A DNA stretch of 64,000 nucleotides from Holacanthus passer (taxonomy: Eukaryota > Chordata > Actinopteri > Pomacanthidae), in assembly GCA_025331565.1 (NCBI GenBank), contig JAFREQ010000068.1, positions 744,001 through 808,000 on the forward strand, given 5' to 3'. Positions 63,661 to 64,000 of this stretch are shown piece by piece. How positions within the stretch are numbered: position 1 is the first letter of the stretch; the number at the start of each line of letters is the position of its first letter. Position numbers and translations under genes: made by a program. The notes under the pieces are model-generated. The model saw nothing but the letters and a program-made list of their open reading frames with translations, made no database searches and was not told where the DNA came from.

Positions 63661-64000
63661 GACGTGCGGCTCCAGTTTAGGCCTGGATGCTGAATGATAA
63701 GACCTCGGAGAGCTCTGATTTTTGAGTGTGGGCATCAATCAAACTTGGCAAAAAGTCACTTCAGTCCTAGAAGTCTGTTTTCTTCCAGAGGCAGCGATCT
63801 CCTGTGACTGGATACACAGTTGGAACCATTGATACTAACTACTTTGGCTCAACACTGGTTCAACATAATAAAAAGCTCACATTACCAGTAACATAATGTT
63901 ACTAAATGCTCAGGAAACAGAGTATTAAATATGTATGTTCAAAACCATTTGCAGTACACAAGATAGAAGCAAACAAATTTCTGAATTGTACAAGTCCAGT

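Noticed and set aside
63352..63662. Three overlapping open frames near the right edge
   Set aside because: Open on both strands because of GC-rich composition; no recognisable domain. Treated as a possible regulatory block instead.

Overview
This window is vertebrate nuclear DNA, almost certainly from a ray-finned (percomorph-type) teleost. The genes are split by GT-AG introns. Repeats include tRNA-derived SINEs, L2/Maui-like LINE tails, small inverted-repeat DNA elements and microsatellites. Gene order matches the mammalian FGF2-IL21-IL2 block (human 4q27), read in reverse. No bacterial features, CRISPR arrays or viral genes were seen.

Layout from left to right: nudt6 (+; only the three 3' exons, carrying the Nudix box, lie inside the window), fgf2 (-; three coding exons, 155 aa), bbs12 (-; one coding exon, 648 aa), cetn4 (+; five exons, 171 aa), il21 (+; six exons, 146 aa), two tandem IL-2-family cytokine genes (+; four exons each, 135 and 137 aa) and adad1 (-; twelve coding exons, 581 aa). 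nudt6 and fgf2 converge tail to tail. bbs12 and cetn4 diverge from a shared promoter with three CCAAT boxes and an RFX X-box-like site. The cytokine genes each have a TATA box about 95-105 bp before the ATG and AU-rich 3' ends. All exon joins were worked out by hand from splice sites and reading-frame phase. The totals fall in frame and match known family lengths.

Functionally, the block joins a growth factor and its convergent Nudix neighbour, two ciliary/centriolar genes, three four-helix common-gamma-chain cytokines, and a germ-cell dsRNA-binding protein that has lost its deaminase active site. About 8 kb between cetn4 and il21, 7 kb between il21 and the first IL-2 gene, 4 kb before adad1 and 4.5 kb at the right end hold no gene I can support. 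Those stretches contain repeats and possible regulatory DNA.

I found no clearly new molecular system. The observations most worth checking are the divergent IL-2 pair with a shared promoter motif, a CUG-type arginine-rich N-terminal extension of fgf2, the possible fgf2/nudt6 antisense overlap, the three-CCAAT ciliary promoter, the adad1 GC-AG intron, and a TATA plus GC-rich block at the right edge.
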